The notes: generated by a model from the letters alone, not told the origin. Numbered from the stretch's first letter, positions 6,879 to 16,412 are shown. The stretch: 64,000 bases of DNA from JAVBQB01 sp031549265 (GCA_031549265.1 JAVBQB010000001.1:269441-333440), one strand, 5' to 3'. Made by a program: numbers and translations.

Positions 6879-9263
6879 TTACGCGCTCCCGGCGTCTTCC
6901 GGTTTCAGAAACTCCGACGCGGATTTTGCCATGAGCCGTTTGTGATCCCCGCCGTCGAAGGCGATTTCCAGCAGCGCGTCGCCGCCCATCGGAGTTGACG
7001 ACGTGACCACGCCGGGACCGAATGAGGCGTGAACCACCCGCTCGCCCTTTTTGTAGATTTTAACAGCGGCCCCAGGTTTGGAGGTAAACGCCGGACCACG
7101 TGCAACGGCGGATTGCTTTCGAGCCGTCGCCTGCCTGGGCGCCGCTCTTTTGGTGAGATCCTGCACGTATTCGGCGGGTATTTCACTCACGAACCTTGAA
7201 ACCTGGTTGGCCGTTGTGTGGCCGAACAACATTCTTACGTTAGCGCTGGTCATATAGAGATTGGTTTTGGCTCGAGTGATCGCGACATAACAGAGGCGCC
7301 GCTCCTCCTCCAGCTCGGCGGGATCATAAGCCATGCTGCTCGGGAAAATGCCCTCCTCATTGCCGGCGATAAAAACGACCGGAAACTCAAGTCCTTTCGC
7401 CGAGTGGATGGTCATCATAATAACGCAGTCCGCGTTTTCGTCGTATTGCTGGATATCAGTAAACAGGGCAACTTCGTCAAGGAAAGCGCCCAGCTTCTCG
7501 TTGCCGGAAAGACCCGCGTAATCCGGGTTGCTCTCGAAGCGGATGATGCTGGACTTGAGTTCCCGGACGTTTTCCAACCGGACTTTCGATTCGTGGTCGT
7601 TTTTCGCCTCGAGAGATAAGACATATCCGGATTTGTCCATTAGTTGATCGTAAAGCTCGGCGAGTGGAAGAGTCTCGAGAGCGCTCATCAGTCCGTGCAT
7701 CATCGAGACAAACGCCGAAATCTGCCTCGACGCCCGGCTGAGCTCGGGATACATATCTACGCGGTCAAGCACGTCGAACATCGAGCAGCGCGCGTCCGCC
7801 GCGAGACCCGCGACCGCTTCCAGGGTTTTGTCGCCGATGCCTCTTGTGGGATTATTGACGATGCGGCGCAGTCTGAGGTCGTCGCTTTTGTTGTGCAGTA
7901 CGCTGAGGTATGCCAGCATGTCCTTGACCTCGGCGCGGTCAAAGAACCGGAGGCCGCCGATAATGCGGTACGGAATACCCGAACGGCGGAACGCCTCCTC
8001 AATGCGGCTCGACTGCGCGTTCAGCCGGTAGAGAACCGTGAAATCCTGATATCGAGCGCCCTCTTTGACGCTTGAGCGAATTTTGGACGCGATAAAATCG
8101 GATTCGCTCTCGTCGTTTTCAGCTTTGAAAAGGAAGATCGGGTCCCCCGGGTGGTTGTCGGTCCACAGGCTCTTGCCGGTACGCTTGGTGTTGTTGCTGA
8201 TTACCGAGTTCGCGGCGCTGAGAATGTTGCCGGTGGACCGGTAGTTCTGCTCCAGCCTGATTACCCGCGCCTTTGGGTATTCGCGCTCGAAGCCTAAAAT
8301 GTTCTCGATCGTCGCGCCGCGGAATTTATATATGCTCTGATCGTCGTCACCGACAACGCAGATATTCTTCCACTTGGCGGCGAGTGTGGACGTCAGGACG
8401 TACTGCATATTGTTAGTATCCTGGTATTCGTCGATAAGTATGTACTTGAATTTATTCTGGTAATACTCCCGAACATCGGTCTGGGTGAGAAGCAGACGCG
8501 TGGTCTGCATGATGATGTCGTCAAAGTCCAGCGCGCCCGCCTCTTTCAGGCGGCTTTGATATTCACGGTAAATATCGGCAATCTTATTAAGCCGGAAATC
8601 GCTGCCGACAGTGCGGGCGTATTCCGGCGGCGACAGCAGCGAATCCTTGGCGCGGCTGATCTCGCCCAGTACTTTTTTGGGCACGTAAAATTCGGGATCC
8701 AGTTCGAGGTTTTTGATAACGTCCTTCAGCACCGCCACAGAATCCGCAGTGTCGTAGATCGTAAACGAATTCGGATACCCCAGCCTGTCGATGTCACGGC
8801 GAAGGATGCGTACGCACGCCGCATGGAAGGTCGAGGACCAGATTTCGCTCGCGGCGGGGCCGAGAATCTTATGCAGGCGTTCCTGGAGCTCACCCGCAGC
8901 TTTTTTGGTGAACGTTATGGCCAGTATGGACCACGCCGGAGCGGGATCGAGCGCAGCAAGGCTCAACGCGTCAAAGGAGTCGGCGCATTCCGGATCGGCG
9001 GCGAAGTCTTCGAGGAGCCGCACGTCGTTTTCGTCTATATCTGCCGGAACGTCCGTACTGGAGGACGCCCTGCCAAATCTCATTATATTAGAAATGCGGT
9101 TGACGAGCACAGTGGTCTTTCCGCTGCCCGCGCCGGCAAGGATGAGCACCGGCCCTTCGGTGGCAAACACCGCGCTGCGCTGCATTGGGTTGAGTGACGA
9201 GAACTCACGCTCGATAATTGATTTGCGCGCGGAAACAAAACGGTCATGTAGGTTTTCTGGCAT
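6879..9263 (-). CDS. pcrA: UvrD/PcrA-type superfamily 1 DNA helicase
   Basis: A 794-residue 3'-5' helicase for repair and for clearing transcription-replication conflicts. Visible motifs are the Q motif LNPMQRSA, Walker A AGAGSGKTT (43-51), ITFTKKAAGELQER, the DEYQDTN Walker B region, VVGDDDQSIYKFRGA, LEQNYRST and TIHSAKGLEFPVVF. The C-terminus carries the Tudor-like GERVVHASFGPGVV domain that contacts RNA polymerase in PcrA. An acidic insertion of about 45 residues (near 63-110) sits before motif Ia; I recall a similar one in Oscillospirales PcrA. The start ATG at 9263 follows AAGGAG. It has its own promoter at 9327-9355. Confidence 0.95.
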   Translation of the reverse strand: MPENLHDRFVSARKSIIEREFSSLNPMQRSAVFATEGPVLILAGAGSGKTTVLVNRISNIMRFGRASSSTDVPADIDENDVRLLEDFAADPECADSFDALSLAALDPAPAWSILAITFTKKAAGELQERLHKILGPAASEIWSSTFHAACVRILRRDIDRLGYPNSFTIYDTADSVAVLKDVIKNLELDPEFYVPKKVLGEISRAKDSLLSPPEYARTVGSDFRLNKIADIYREYQSRLKEAGALDFDDIIMQTTRLLLTQTDVREYYQNKFKYILIDEYQDTNNMQYVLTSTLAAKWKNICVVGDDDQSIYKFRGATIENILGFEREYPKARVIRLEQNYRSTGNILSAANSVISNNTKRTGKSLWTDNHPGDPIFLFKAENDESESDFIASKIRSSVKEGARYQDFTVLYRLNAQSSRIEEAFRRSGIPYRIIGGLRFFDRAEVKDMLAYLSVLHNKSDDLRLRRIVNNPTRGIGDKTLEAVAGLAADARCSMFDVLDRVDMYPELSRASRQISAFVSMMHGLMSALETLPLAELYDQLMDKSGYVLSLEAKNDHESKVRLENVRELKSSIIRFESNPDYAGLSGNEKLGAFLDEVALFTDIQQYDENADCVIMMTIHSAKGLEFPVVFIAGNEEGIFPSSMAYDPAELEEERRLCYVAITRAKTNLYMTSANVRMLFGHTTANQVSRFVSEIPAEYVQDLTKRAAPRQATARKQSAVARGPAFTSKPGAAVKIYKKGERVVHASFGPGVVTSSTPMGGDALLEIAFDGGDHKRLMAKSASEFLKPEDAGSA

Positions 9264-9326
9264 TTGATCGCTCCTTAAATAACTGCCGGGGAATTTCGTC
9301 TGAGTCAGTTTGCGGTGACTTTGACT

Positions 9327-9355
9327 ATTCTATTAGAATTTGCACCTATGGTCAA
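9327..9355 (-). promoter_or_regulatory. Promoter of pcrA
   Basis: On the minus strand -35 TTGACC (9350-9355), a 17-base spacer and -10 TAGAAT (9327-9332) lie about 65 bases upstream of the pcrA start. Confidence 0.75.
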
Positions 9356-9384
9356 GTAAAAGCCGATATTATATCGACTCAAAG

Positions 9385-9419
9385 ATAAACCGGCTCCGGA
9401 TTATTTCTTCCGGAGCCGG
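9385..9419 (-). terminator. Rho-independent terminator after the beta-propeller gene
   Basis: There is a perfect 11-bp stem: CCGGCTCCGGA at 9390-9400 pairs with 9409-9419 around an 8-base loop. It is followed on the minus strand by a T-rich tail (TTTATCTTT). It sits between the beta-propeller gene and the pcrA promoter. Confidence 0.85.
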
Positions 9420-9443
9420 CGCGAAACGTTTCGAGGTTAATGC

Positions 9444-11396
9444 TCAGCTAAACAGCGTCGCGGTGTCGGCCAGCTTGGCAAATGTGGTATAGTCGTAAGC
9501 GAAAAGCTTGCCGTTGGCCGCCATATAGAGCGTATTGCCTACGTAGACGAGCCGGGTCGCGCCGTAATAGAATTTCTCAGACCCGTCGGAGAAGTTCCCG
9601 CTGGACAGTTTCGCTTTTTGCTCAAAGCCTTTGACTTTGTCAACAGAGACAACGTATCCGCCTCTGAAATTATTGACTTCGGGCGAGTTCTCATTCCAGT
9701 CATAGATCTCGAGCGGGAAAGCGAAAATGTTGCGGTTGCCGTCAACCATCATCGCGCGGGGATTGTTAAGGACTTCGGAGTAAACGCTTTCGCCCGGGAT
9801 GGTTAGTTTTTTGATCTCTTTGGGGTTTTTGGGGTCATTTACATCGAACAGCGAGAGCTTCATGCCGATGTCGCGCTGGCCGACAACAACCTCCTTACCA
9901 TTATCGTCTTTATAGTAAATATCGGTTGTGTTTCTGCCGAAGCCGACAAGCAGGCCGTCGCCGATCGGGTGCAGATACTGCGAAAAGCCGGGGATTTTCA
10001 GCTCGCCGAGAACGACGGGCTTCTTGGGATCGGAAAGATCAATGGCGAAGAGCGGGTCAACGCGCTTGTAAGTTACGAGGTAGCACATCTTTTCCATAAA
10101 GCGTACGGAATAGATCTGCTCACCCTTGGCAAGACCGGTGACTGAGCCCAGCGGCTTCATATCGGAGCCCAGGATATAGAGTCCGTTACCCCCGGCGTTG
10201 TCGGTCGTCGCGATGCGGAAGTTGCCCTCAAACATATCCATTGAATACTGGTTAAGCGGATAGCCAGTGACATTTCCAGTGGAGAGATACTTGACCTCGG
10301 TGCCTGTGACACTGAATTTGTAGATGTTGGTGGTGGTTTTTGAAGACTTCCAGTCCTGGCAGGCGATAAACATGTTTTCGGCATTCATGTAGAAGTAGTT
10401 GCCGCCGCCGAGGTAAGTCTTGGGCTCGTTGCTCTCATTTTTGGTAATGTCCACAGCGCCGACCATCATATAGGCCGATTCGCGCGATCCCGGAAAGTAG
10501 GAAATCCTGGTGACGTCGACTGTCGCTGGCTTTGCAGTGGGAACATTGGCGGCGTAGGTGATGTTCGAATAAGCAGGAAGGATTCTGGGCATGTCAACAT
10601 AGTCGGCCGGCAGGGCGTTAATCCACGATCTTGTGACATAGTAGAGGTTATTCCCGACAAGACGGGTGGAGAGCGGGTTTCCTTCGATTTCCAGAGCGCG
10701 CACTTTGACCGGCGCGGTTCTGTTTTTAATGTCAAAGATGGTGTAAGTCGTATATTCCTTGCCGGGATAATAGATAAAGTTCCTGGTCGTTCCCAGCGGC
10801 TGCTGGGGCGGTTCTTCCCAGCGGGTGGATACGGTAACAAGCCTGTCGCCGCTCACGTACATTTCGTTGATTGTCGAATTTTCGTCTAGTTTCAGAACCG
10901 AGTTTCTGGTCATTTTGGCGGCGTTAACCGCGACGATCGCAACCTGATTGCCAATGCCGTAATAAACATACTTGCCGTCGGTCTTAATTATATCGCCTTC
11001 ATCGACGCCCGCGACCTGTGTGTTAGTGCTGGAGTGGCTGGCATCAGCGTCAGCGGCGGGAGCATTCGCTGCGCCTCTGGCCACGGCGGGGGCGTTAGTG
11101 GGCATCGGGGCGGCTGAGGATTGACTTGTGGACTTCTCGGATACGGAGTCCATTGCAACCTCGGGCGCCGCGAAATCGGCCGTTGATTTGCTGTCATAAA
11201 GTGCGCCCATCTCGGTCAATATCTTTTTCAGTTCGTCAAGAGATTTCAGCTTGGGCAGGTCGGTCGTTTTTGCCTCGGTACTTGGAGCGGCGGCAGCGGC
11301 ATTCTGAGAAAAGGCAATGCCCATCGCGACAAACCCGAGCAGAAAAATGATGGCGAGAGAAACTGCGGTTACAGCGTAGATTTTTTTCGTTTTCAT
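9444..11396 (-). CDS. Membrane-anchored beta-propeller domain protein
   Basis: A 650-residue protein with an N-terminal signal anchor (MKTKKIYAVTAVSLAIIF, hydrophobic to about residue 30). A Ser/Ala/Thr-rich linker follows, then a long repeated-strand region of the Pfam beta-propeller family PF09826. Recognisable stretches include STNTQVAGVDEGDIIKTDG and YSVRFMEKMCYLVTYKRVDPLFAIDLSDP. The start at ATG 11396 has CAGGAGGAG at ideal spacing; the codon at 11438 has none. It is probably extracytoplasmic. Members are found in many Clostridia and archaea, and their function is not established. It ends at a strong terminator and lies downstream of the chemotaxis-like and UDG genes. Confidence 0.85.
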   Translation of the reverse strand: MKTKKIYAVTAVSLAIIFLLGFVAMGIAFSQNAAAAAPSTEAKTTDLPKLKSLDELKKILTEMGALYDSKSTADFAAPEVAMDSVSEKSTSQSSAAPMPTNAPAVARGAANAPAADADASHSSTNTQVAGVDEGDIIKTDGKYVYYGIGNQVAIVAVNAAKMTRNSVLKLDENSTINEMYVSGDRLVTVSTRWEEPPQQPLGTTRNFIYYPGKEYTTYTIFDIKNRTAPVKVRALEIEGNPLSTRLVGNNLYYVTRSWINALPADYVDMPRILPAYSNITYAANVPTAKPATVDVTRISYFPGSRESAYMMVGAVDITKNESNEPKTYLGGGNYFYMNAENMFIACQDWKSSKTTTNIYKFSVTGTEVKYLSTGNVTGYPLNQYSMDMFEGNFRIATTDNAGGNGLYILGSDMKPLGSVTGLAKGEQIYSVRFMEKMCYLVTYKRVDPLFAIDLSDPKKPVVLGELKIPGFSQYLHPIGDGLLVGFGRNTTDIYYKDDNGKEVVVGQRDIGMKLSLFDVNDPKNPKEIKKLTIPGESVYSEVLNNPRAMMVDGNRNIFAFPLEIYDWNENSPEVNNFRGGYVVSVDKVKGFEQKAKLSSGNFSDGSEKFYYGATRLVYVGNTLYMAANGKLFAYDYTTFAKLADTATLFS

Positions 11397-11477
11397 TTCA
11401 ATCTCCTCCTGTTCTATTCTGCCTATTTGACGGAACACCGCCTGAAAAGTTCCGCAAAACCGAAAGTTCGTTTACGG

Positions 11478-11975
11478 CTACTTTATTGATTCAACGTCCT
11501 TCTCGAGAGTTTTGGAGAGTTCGGCGACGCTGCCCAGCTTTTGAGTCATAAGCGCCCCCTGCTGCTTGGCCAAATCCATGTTTTTCTGAGCGTCTTTCGC
11601 GCTGCCGGACAGCTTTTCAACATTACTGACAATCTGCTTGGCAAACGCCTCGGTCTTTTCGGAAATGTTTCGGATTTCACGGGCAACGACTAGAAACTCC
11701 GCGCCGGCCGCCCGCGCCCTCTGCGCCTCCACCATCGCGTTGAACGCGACTATCGACAGGTTTTTGGAGAGCGAAATCACGCTGTCGACTATCTTGGACA
11801 TTTCAGCAATCTCAGTGTTTAGTATACCGATATTTTCGCCCACCGAGCGCCGCGCGGCATTGCTTTTGCCGAATTCGTCCAGCGCGTCGTTAATGCGTTC
11901 GACAGTCATATTGATGTGCGTAACAATATTCGACAAATCTTGTGTTTTGACGTTTTCAGGTAATCCAAGCTGCAT
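11478..11975 (-). CDS. Stand-alone methyl-accepting chemotaxis signalling-domain protein
   Basis: A 165-residue soluble, all-helical protein. Residues around 70-100 form the MCP hairpin tip, IVAFNAMVEAQRARAAGAEF followed by LVVAREIRNISEKT. They match the family consensus for CheA/CheW binding but with several changes (for example AFNAMVEAQ for ALNAAIEAA). There is no membrane helix, sensor domain or HAMP. The start is ATG 11975 with GAGGT upstream; the GTG at 11987 overlaps that site. It follows the UDG gene by 21 bases. No cheA, cheW or flagellar gene lies nearby, so its partner is unknown. Confidence 0.75.
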   Translation of the reverse strand: MQLGLPENVKTQDLSNIVTHINMTVERINDALDEFGKSNAARRSVGENIGILNTEIAEMSKIVDSVISLSKNLSIVAFNAMVEAQRARAAGAEFLVVAREIRNISEKTEAFAKQIVSNVEKLSGSAKDAQKNMDLAKQQGALMTQKLGSVAELSKTLEKDVESIK

Positions 11976-11996
11976 TTTGAACCTCACATTAACATA

Positions 11997-12632
11997 TTAT
12001 TGCCGATACGTGTGAACACAAAGTGACAGAATAAGATTCTCAAGCGTCTTGAGGTCTTCAAACGTTTCCGGCAGCTTTCGCGGGTCACGCAGCAAATATG
12101 CTGGGTGGTAAAGAGCTATGTACCTGTACTTGCCGCGCTCAAACACCTGGCCGTGTTCGGCGGTTATCTTAAAATCCGACCGGATGATTTTGGTCGCGGC
12201 GACGCGGCCGAGACATACGATAATTTTGGGCTTTATCAGCATTGTCTGGGCGCGAAGGTAGTCCATACAGGCATCCTGTTCAGCCGGCAGCGGATCACGG
12301 TTTTCCGGCGGCCGGCACTTGACCATGTTTGCGATGTAGATTTTCGTGCGGTCAAGTCCGATCGCCGCAAGCATATCATCCAGCAAGTGACCGGCGCGCC
12401 CGACAAACGGCTCGCCCAGCTCGTCCTCCATTTTGCCGGGACCCTCGCCGATAAACAGAACCTCGGCGTTTTTATTCCCGACGCCAAATACGACATTTTT
12501 GCGAGTCTGGTGCAGATTGCAGGCGGTGCATTGCATACATGCGGAATGCAACTCGTCCCAGTTCGTAAATTTCAAACTTTCCACAGCTCTAGCAACAATC
12601 CTTTTTAATGTGATAATCGCAACTCTTGCCAT
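11997..12632 (-). CDS. Type-4 (Fe-S) uracil-DNA glycosylase
   Basis: A 211-residue glycosylase that removes uracil from DNA. Family 4 marks are all present: CTAC near residues 35-38, the GEGPGKMEDELGEPFVGRAG active-site region, NMVKCRPPENRDP, a further Cys at ACMDYL, and the C-terminal LYHPAYLLRDP motif. Four cysteines (near 35, 38, 106 and 122) would hold the [4Fe-4S] cluster. No convincing ribosome site precedes the ATG at 12632, so the first about 15 residues are uncertain. It is followed closely by the mini-MCP gene. Confidence 0.92.
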   Translation of the reverse strand: MARVAIITLKRIVARAVESLKFTNWDELHSACMQCTACNLHQTRKNVVFGVGNKNAEVLFIGEGPGKMEDELGEPFVGRAGHLLDDMLAAIGLDRTKIYIANMVKCRPPENRDPLPAEQDACMDYLRAQTMLIKPKIIVCLGRVAATKIIRSDFKITAEHGQVFERGKYRYIALYHPAYLLRDPRKLPETFEDLKTLENLILSLCVHTYRQ

Positions 12633-12712
12633 GCTTTTGCGGCAATGCGGAGAAAAATGCTACTCCCCCATACATATGTACGAGGGAATAGCTCAATTGT
12701 CACAGGGCTCTC

Positions 12713-14680
12713 TTATCCGAGATCGCTTTCCACCTGCTCGCCGATTTTTTCCACCAGTCCGGTTGCGGCTTCGGTATCAAAGTTCGGCATCAGCCGATCC
12801 AGCAAGCTCTGGGGATCGGTGAGCAGGGTTCCCAGATGTTCCGGTACCTCCGAAAAGTCGTCGAGTTCGACGGGGTCACCGGCAGGCGCTTTGACTGCTG
12901 CTGCGTCTCTGACAGTGTCGGACAGAGTGAGCTTCAGTACGTCTGTTCCCGACTTGACACCGCTGACAGCAAAGGTCGCGGTTTTGCCTGAAACATCCAT
13001 CGTGAGCGCGAGCTCATCCGGCAAGAGGACCGGATTGGACGGAGCGCTGATTCCGGAGAGATTAAAGATATCCTCCAGGGAAACCGAAATGCGTCCGGTC
13101 GGCACAGGCACCGACATATAATCCTTGAGGGTATAGTTATCAAGCTTTACAGAAAGCGTGTCCGGAGCTCCGGGGATAACTGCGTTGATTGTGCCGGACA
13201 GAACGTCGCCGGAGCGGGTCAGCACGCCGGAGACATACTCGACTAGATTGCCGTCGTTGTCATTGTACACACTGAGCAGGAATTCAGAGCTTGCGGGGCA
13301 GGCAACATAACCGTAGGAATCCTGTCCGTCTGGAGAGATAATTCCGCGGCCGACCACGGAGTTATCACGCTCAACAAGAATAAAGTACTTGATGGGTTCG
13401 TTCGACGAAGCGTTCTCAGCCTGAGAGCTCAATGAATCGCCGGATGATTTGATGGACTCGGCTATTTGGTCTCCGGTAATCTTGTCGGCATAAGGGTTAT
13501 TTGCCGTGAGGGAGTTATATATCTCGGCTATCTCGGCACAAGCCGCCGAGTCGTCACCATAGGCTTTCGCAAATGCCGCGAGCGCGGTCATAAGGTCTTT
13601 TTGGGTTATTGACATGGTGGCTTTGTCGAGTTCAACGGAGCGTCCCGCAACTGTTATCTTTGCGTTCTTTTCAATCGTGACGTCGCAGCCGCTCAACGCG
13701 TTAAAGAAGCTGTCAATTGCCTTGTCGGATGCCTTGTTTAAGCTTTTAACTTCGAAGTTTGCGGCGAAAGCCGGCATCATGCTGTTGAAGGCTTGTTGCA
13801 CCTGCTCCCCCGCGCCGTTAATTTTGAGGAGATCGCCGCCGAGATCCTGCAGGTCAATGTAGAGCAGCTTTTCAAGCAGGGTCGCCGCAACTTTCGCCGA
13901 GCCGTCCTTTGAAGCGATGGACATGGCGAGCGCAAGATCGAGGCCGCCGTCTTTTTTAGCCGCGTCGGCGTCCACAGAAAGAGTCAGATCGTTAAGTGAT
14001 TGCAGCAGCGCCTTTTCCTCATCGGTAAAGAAACTTCCGTATGGAGTCGGATCAACGCCGAGCGCAATTTTGACTGTTTCGCCGAGCGGTCTGCCGGTTC
14101 CGTTCTCAAATCCCGCAAACAATTTGTTTTTAGCGTCCAAAAGGGCCGATTTATCCAGCGATATCATATAGTCTTGCTTGGATTGCATCATTTGCATCAG
14201 ATCGCGGTTGAAAAAGGTCTTGGCAATGAAGAAGCCCGCACCGGCGGAAACAACGAGAACCGCTGCGACGACAATCGCGATGATCTTGCCTGTTTTCTTT
14301 TTCGGGGGTGGAGCCGCTGGAGCGTTATTGTATGTTGGAGTATAGTTCGCGGCTGGAGGCTGACTCGTGCTCGAAGGCAGGCCAAAGTCGCGCACTGTTT
14401 CGCCGGTGACGGCGCCGGCGACTGAAGCGCTGCCGGGCTGGACAGGCGGAGCCTGCGAAGGAACAGGAGGCGCGGTTTCTGCGGGTTTGGGCTGAGCGGC
14501 ACTTGCAAGCGCGCCGCAGACAGGGCAAAATTTAACACCGGGTTCAAGATCCGCGCCGCATGTCGCGCACAGATGCGCTGAAGAATCCGCGCTGCCGGCT
14601 GTGGGCGAAATTGCTTCGCCGCAGACAGGGCAGAATTTTGCGGATTCGGTGACCGGCGCATCACACTTTGGACAATTCAT
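12713..14680 (-). CDS. Double zinc-ribbon membrane-anchored protein of unknown function
   Basis: A 655-residue protein. Two CxxC...CxxC zinc ribbons stand at the N-terminus (MNCPKCDAPVTESAKFCPVC, then CATCGADLEPGVKFCPVCG). They are followed by a Pro-rich linker, a transmembrane helix after a Lys cluster (KKKTGKIIAIVVAAVLVVSA, about 130-155) and a large presumed extracytoplasmic region of about 480 residues with no motif I recognise. The start ATG at 14680 has GGGAGG upstream. It has its own strong promoter at 14712-14740. The architecture is common in Clostridia; the C-terminal region may be a sensor or envelope domain, but this is not shown. Confidence 0.75.
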   Translation of the reverse strand: MNCPKCDAPVTESAKFCPVCGEAISPTAGSADSSAHLCATCGADLEPGVKFCPVCGALASAAQPKPAETAPPVPSQAPPVQPGSASVAGAVTGETVRDFGLPSSTSQPPAANYTPTYNNAPAAPPPKKKTGKIIAIVVAAVLVVSAGAGFFIAKTFFNRDLMQMMQSKQDYMISLDKSALLDAKNKLFAGFENGTGRPLGETVKIALGVDPTPYGSFFTDEEKALLQSLNDLTLSVDADAAKKDGGLDLALAMSIASKDGSAKVAATLLEKLLYIDLQDLGGDLLKINGAGEQVQQAFNSMMPAFAANFEVKSLNKASDKAIDSFFNALSGCDVTIEKNAKITVAGRSVELDKATMSITQKDLMTALAAFAKAYGDDSAACAEIAEIYNSLTANNPYADKITGDQIAESIKSSGDSLSSQAENASSNEPIKYFILVERDNSVVGRGIISPDGQDSYGYVACPASSEFLLSVYNDNDGNLVEYVSGVLTRSGDVLSGTINAVIPGAPDTLSVKLDNYTLKDYMSVPVPTGRISVSLEDIFNLSGISAPSNPVLLPDELALTMDVSGKTATFAVSGVKSGTDVLKLTLSDTVRDAAAVKAPAGDPVELDDFSEVPEHLGTLLTDPQSLLDRLMPNFDTEAATGLVEKIGEQVESDLG

Positions 14681-14711
14681 TGATGTACCTCCCAAAACAG
14701 TTATTAAGATT

Positions 14712-14740
14712 ATTATATATCGCCTGATGAATCAAGTCAA
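14712..14740 (-). promoter_or_regulatory. Promoter of the 655-residue zinc-ribbon gene
   Basis: The minus strand has -35 TTGACT (14735-14740), a 17-base spacer and -10 TATAAT (14712-14717), about 30 bases upstream of the start codon. Confidence 0.82.
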
Positions 14741-14808
14741 AGCAAATATGGTTTTATGCAGAACATACAAATGCCGGAAGCACGGCGGAGCGACTAAAAA
14801 AAGAGACG

Positions 14809-15270
14809 TCACTTCAGTGGAATCTGCATACGGGTGATAAGCTCTGCTTCGGGCACTTCATGCGGAGAATTCAAGTAAAACTCATAATATTTTCCGGAAG
14901 GCGCCGCCTGGTTGTCCACAATCCAGCGCATCAGTTTGGGGTATTCGTGCTCAAGACCCTGGTACGGGCCTTTATACATCAAAACTACTGCCTTCGACTC
15001 AGGTATTTCGGCTGCGATGACGCTGCCGCTGCCATCGTGCGCCTCGGCGACCGGAAAACCGGTTTCCAGCTCAAAGTCGTTCATATCGCACTCGAGCGAG
15101 AACGAAATGTACGGCACGCCGGAAGGCTGGACGCCGATTGAAGTCATGTAGGTAATAATATCGTCGTAGGACTTCTGGATCAGCTCGGAGAGATTTTCGC
15201 AGTTCGTTTTCTGGCGGATTGCCAGAACATGCTGCAGCGGCTGTTCGATTACGGTGATCTCGTCAAACAT
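14809..15270 (-). CDS. GyrI-like small-molecule-binding domain protein
   Basis: A 153-residue protein made of one AraC-effector/GyrI-like domain with no DNA-binding part. It starts FDEITVIEQPLQHVLAIRQ, and in the second half shows the typical GPYQGLEHEYPKLMRWI block. Such domains bind hydrophobic cations or inhibit gyrase (SbmC), but the ligand here is unknown. ATG 15270 has TGAGG upstream. It follows the ACR3-like transporter by 23 bases, so the pair is probably cotranscribed. This suggests a detoxification context. Confidence 0.82.
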   Translation of the reverse strand: MFDEITVIEQPLQHVLAIRQKTNCENLSELIQKSYDDIITYMTSIGVQPSGVPYISFSLECDMNDFELETGFPVAEAHDGSGSVIAAEIPESKAVVLMYKGPYQGLEHEYPKLMRWIVDNQAAPSGKYYEFYLNSPHEVPEAELITRMQIPLK

Positions 15271-15293
15271 TTGTATACCTCATTTCATATTAT

Positions 15294-16253
15294 TTATGCT
15301 TTTTGCAGTTTGAAAGCTGTGATTATTTTTGCCGCAAGCGCCAGCACCGGCAATTCAATCAGCGGCCCGATGACAAGAGCCAGCGCGATAAGCGGCTGGT
15401 CAGGGAAAGCCGCGACAGCGATGGCAAGAGACAGGGGCGAATTGCGCGCCAGGGTAGTAAAGATAAGCGACACACCGTCCGCGCGCGGAAACCGCATGAA
15501 TCTTGAGATCGCTCCCGAGAGGAAGAAGGTCAAAATAAAGAAAATCATCAGCGGGATGAAGAGTTTAACGAACATTATGGGGTTGTCCACAAGCTGGCGC
15601 GCCTGTGACGCGAACATTGCGACAATCGCGAGGTTCAGGAAAATGAACTGGAAATTGTCGTTATGTACCAGAACTTTTTCCTCGAAACGCTCGCCGCCCA
15701 TTTTGCGTATCAGCAGCAGCCTCACGAGAGTTGCCGCCGCGAAAGGAATGAGCAGCACAAAAGCGATGCTGAGCAGGAGTCCGGAAACGTCAAAGGCGAC
15801 CAGGCTGCCCATGAAGATCAGCAGATACACCGGCATAAGCACTATCTGCAAAATCAGATTGAGCGGTAAAATCGACGCGCTGAGCGGAATGTTTCCGCGG
15901 GCGAGGCCGGTAAAGACAATATACCAGTCGGTGCAGGGTGTGATGAGAAGCATGATGAATCCGATCTGGATCGCGTTTGAGTCTGCAAGAAAAATTACCG
16001 CGAGCAGCATAGCAAGCGCCGGAGTCCAGACGAAATTGATGGCAACCGAGGTAAGTGCGAACCTGAAATTGGAAAAGGATCTCTTCAATCCCGCGAAGTC
16101 GACGCCCAGGAAAACGCCGAACAGCATTACCATCAAAAAAGGCTCGATAAGCCTTGCGGTATTGGAGGCGACAGGTTCAAGCTGTCCGATCAGAACGCCG
16201 AGAAGCGCGCAGGCAATTATGATGATGGGCTGCAATTTGCTAATAAGCGACAA
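15294..16253 (-). CDS. ACR3-like arsenite/bile-acid:Na+ symporter superfamily transporter
   Basis: A 319-residue polytopic protein with about ten hydrophobic segments. The motif LLITPCTDWYIVFTGLARGN contains the conserved Cys of ACR3 arsenite efflux proteins. The start is TTG 16253 with GGAGG eight bases upstream. No arsR, arsC or arsM lies nearby; the partner gene is a GyrI-like protein. Arsenite export is the best guess from the TPCTDW motif, but other substrates of this superfamily cannot be excluded. Confidence 0.82.
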   Translation of the reverse strand: MSLISKLQPIIIIACALLGVLIGQLEPVASNTARLIEPFLMVMLFGVFLGVDFAGLKRSFSNFRFALTSVAINFVWTPALAMLLAVIFLADSNAIQIGFIMLLITPCTDWYIVFTGLARGNIPLSASILPLNLILQIVLMPVYLLIFMGSLVAFDVSGLLLSIAFVLLIPFAAATLVRLLLIRKMGGERFEEKVLVHNDNFQFIFLNLAIVAMFASQARQLVDNPIMFVKLFIPLMIFFILTFFLSGAISRFMRFPRADGVSLIFTTLARNSPLSLAIAVAAFPDQPLIALALVIGPLIELPVLALAAKIITAFKLQKA

Positions 16254-16412
16254 GTGTTTTTCCTCCGCTCAAAAATAATAATGTAGCTCAGATCAGAAAA
16301 GCCGGTTGACTAAAAAGCGAGTCCGGAAAAGAGGAATTATCTGGAGCGTATCTTCATTTTTTGCGGAAAATATGATAAGCTTTTGTCGAGAAAAACATAG
16401 GAGGACACCGGC

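Noticed and set aside
12669..12682. CATACATATGTACG palindrome upstream of the uracil-DNA glycosylase gene as a possible LexA box
   Set aside because: It lacks the required GAAC and GTTC half-sites, unlike the true box at 19873.
14809..14830. T-run after the GyrI-like gene as a terminator
   Set aside because: The seven T residues have only a 4-bp stem before them, too weak to call.
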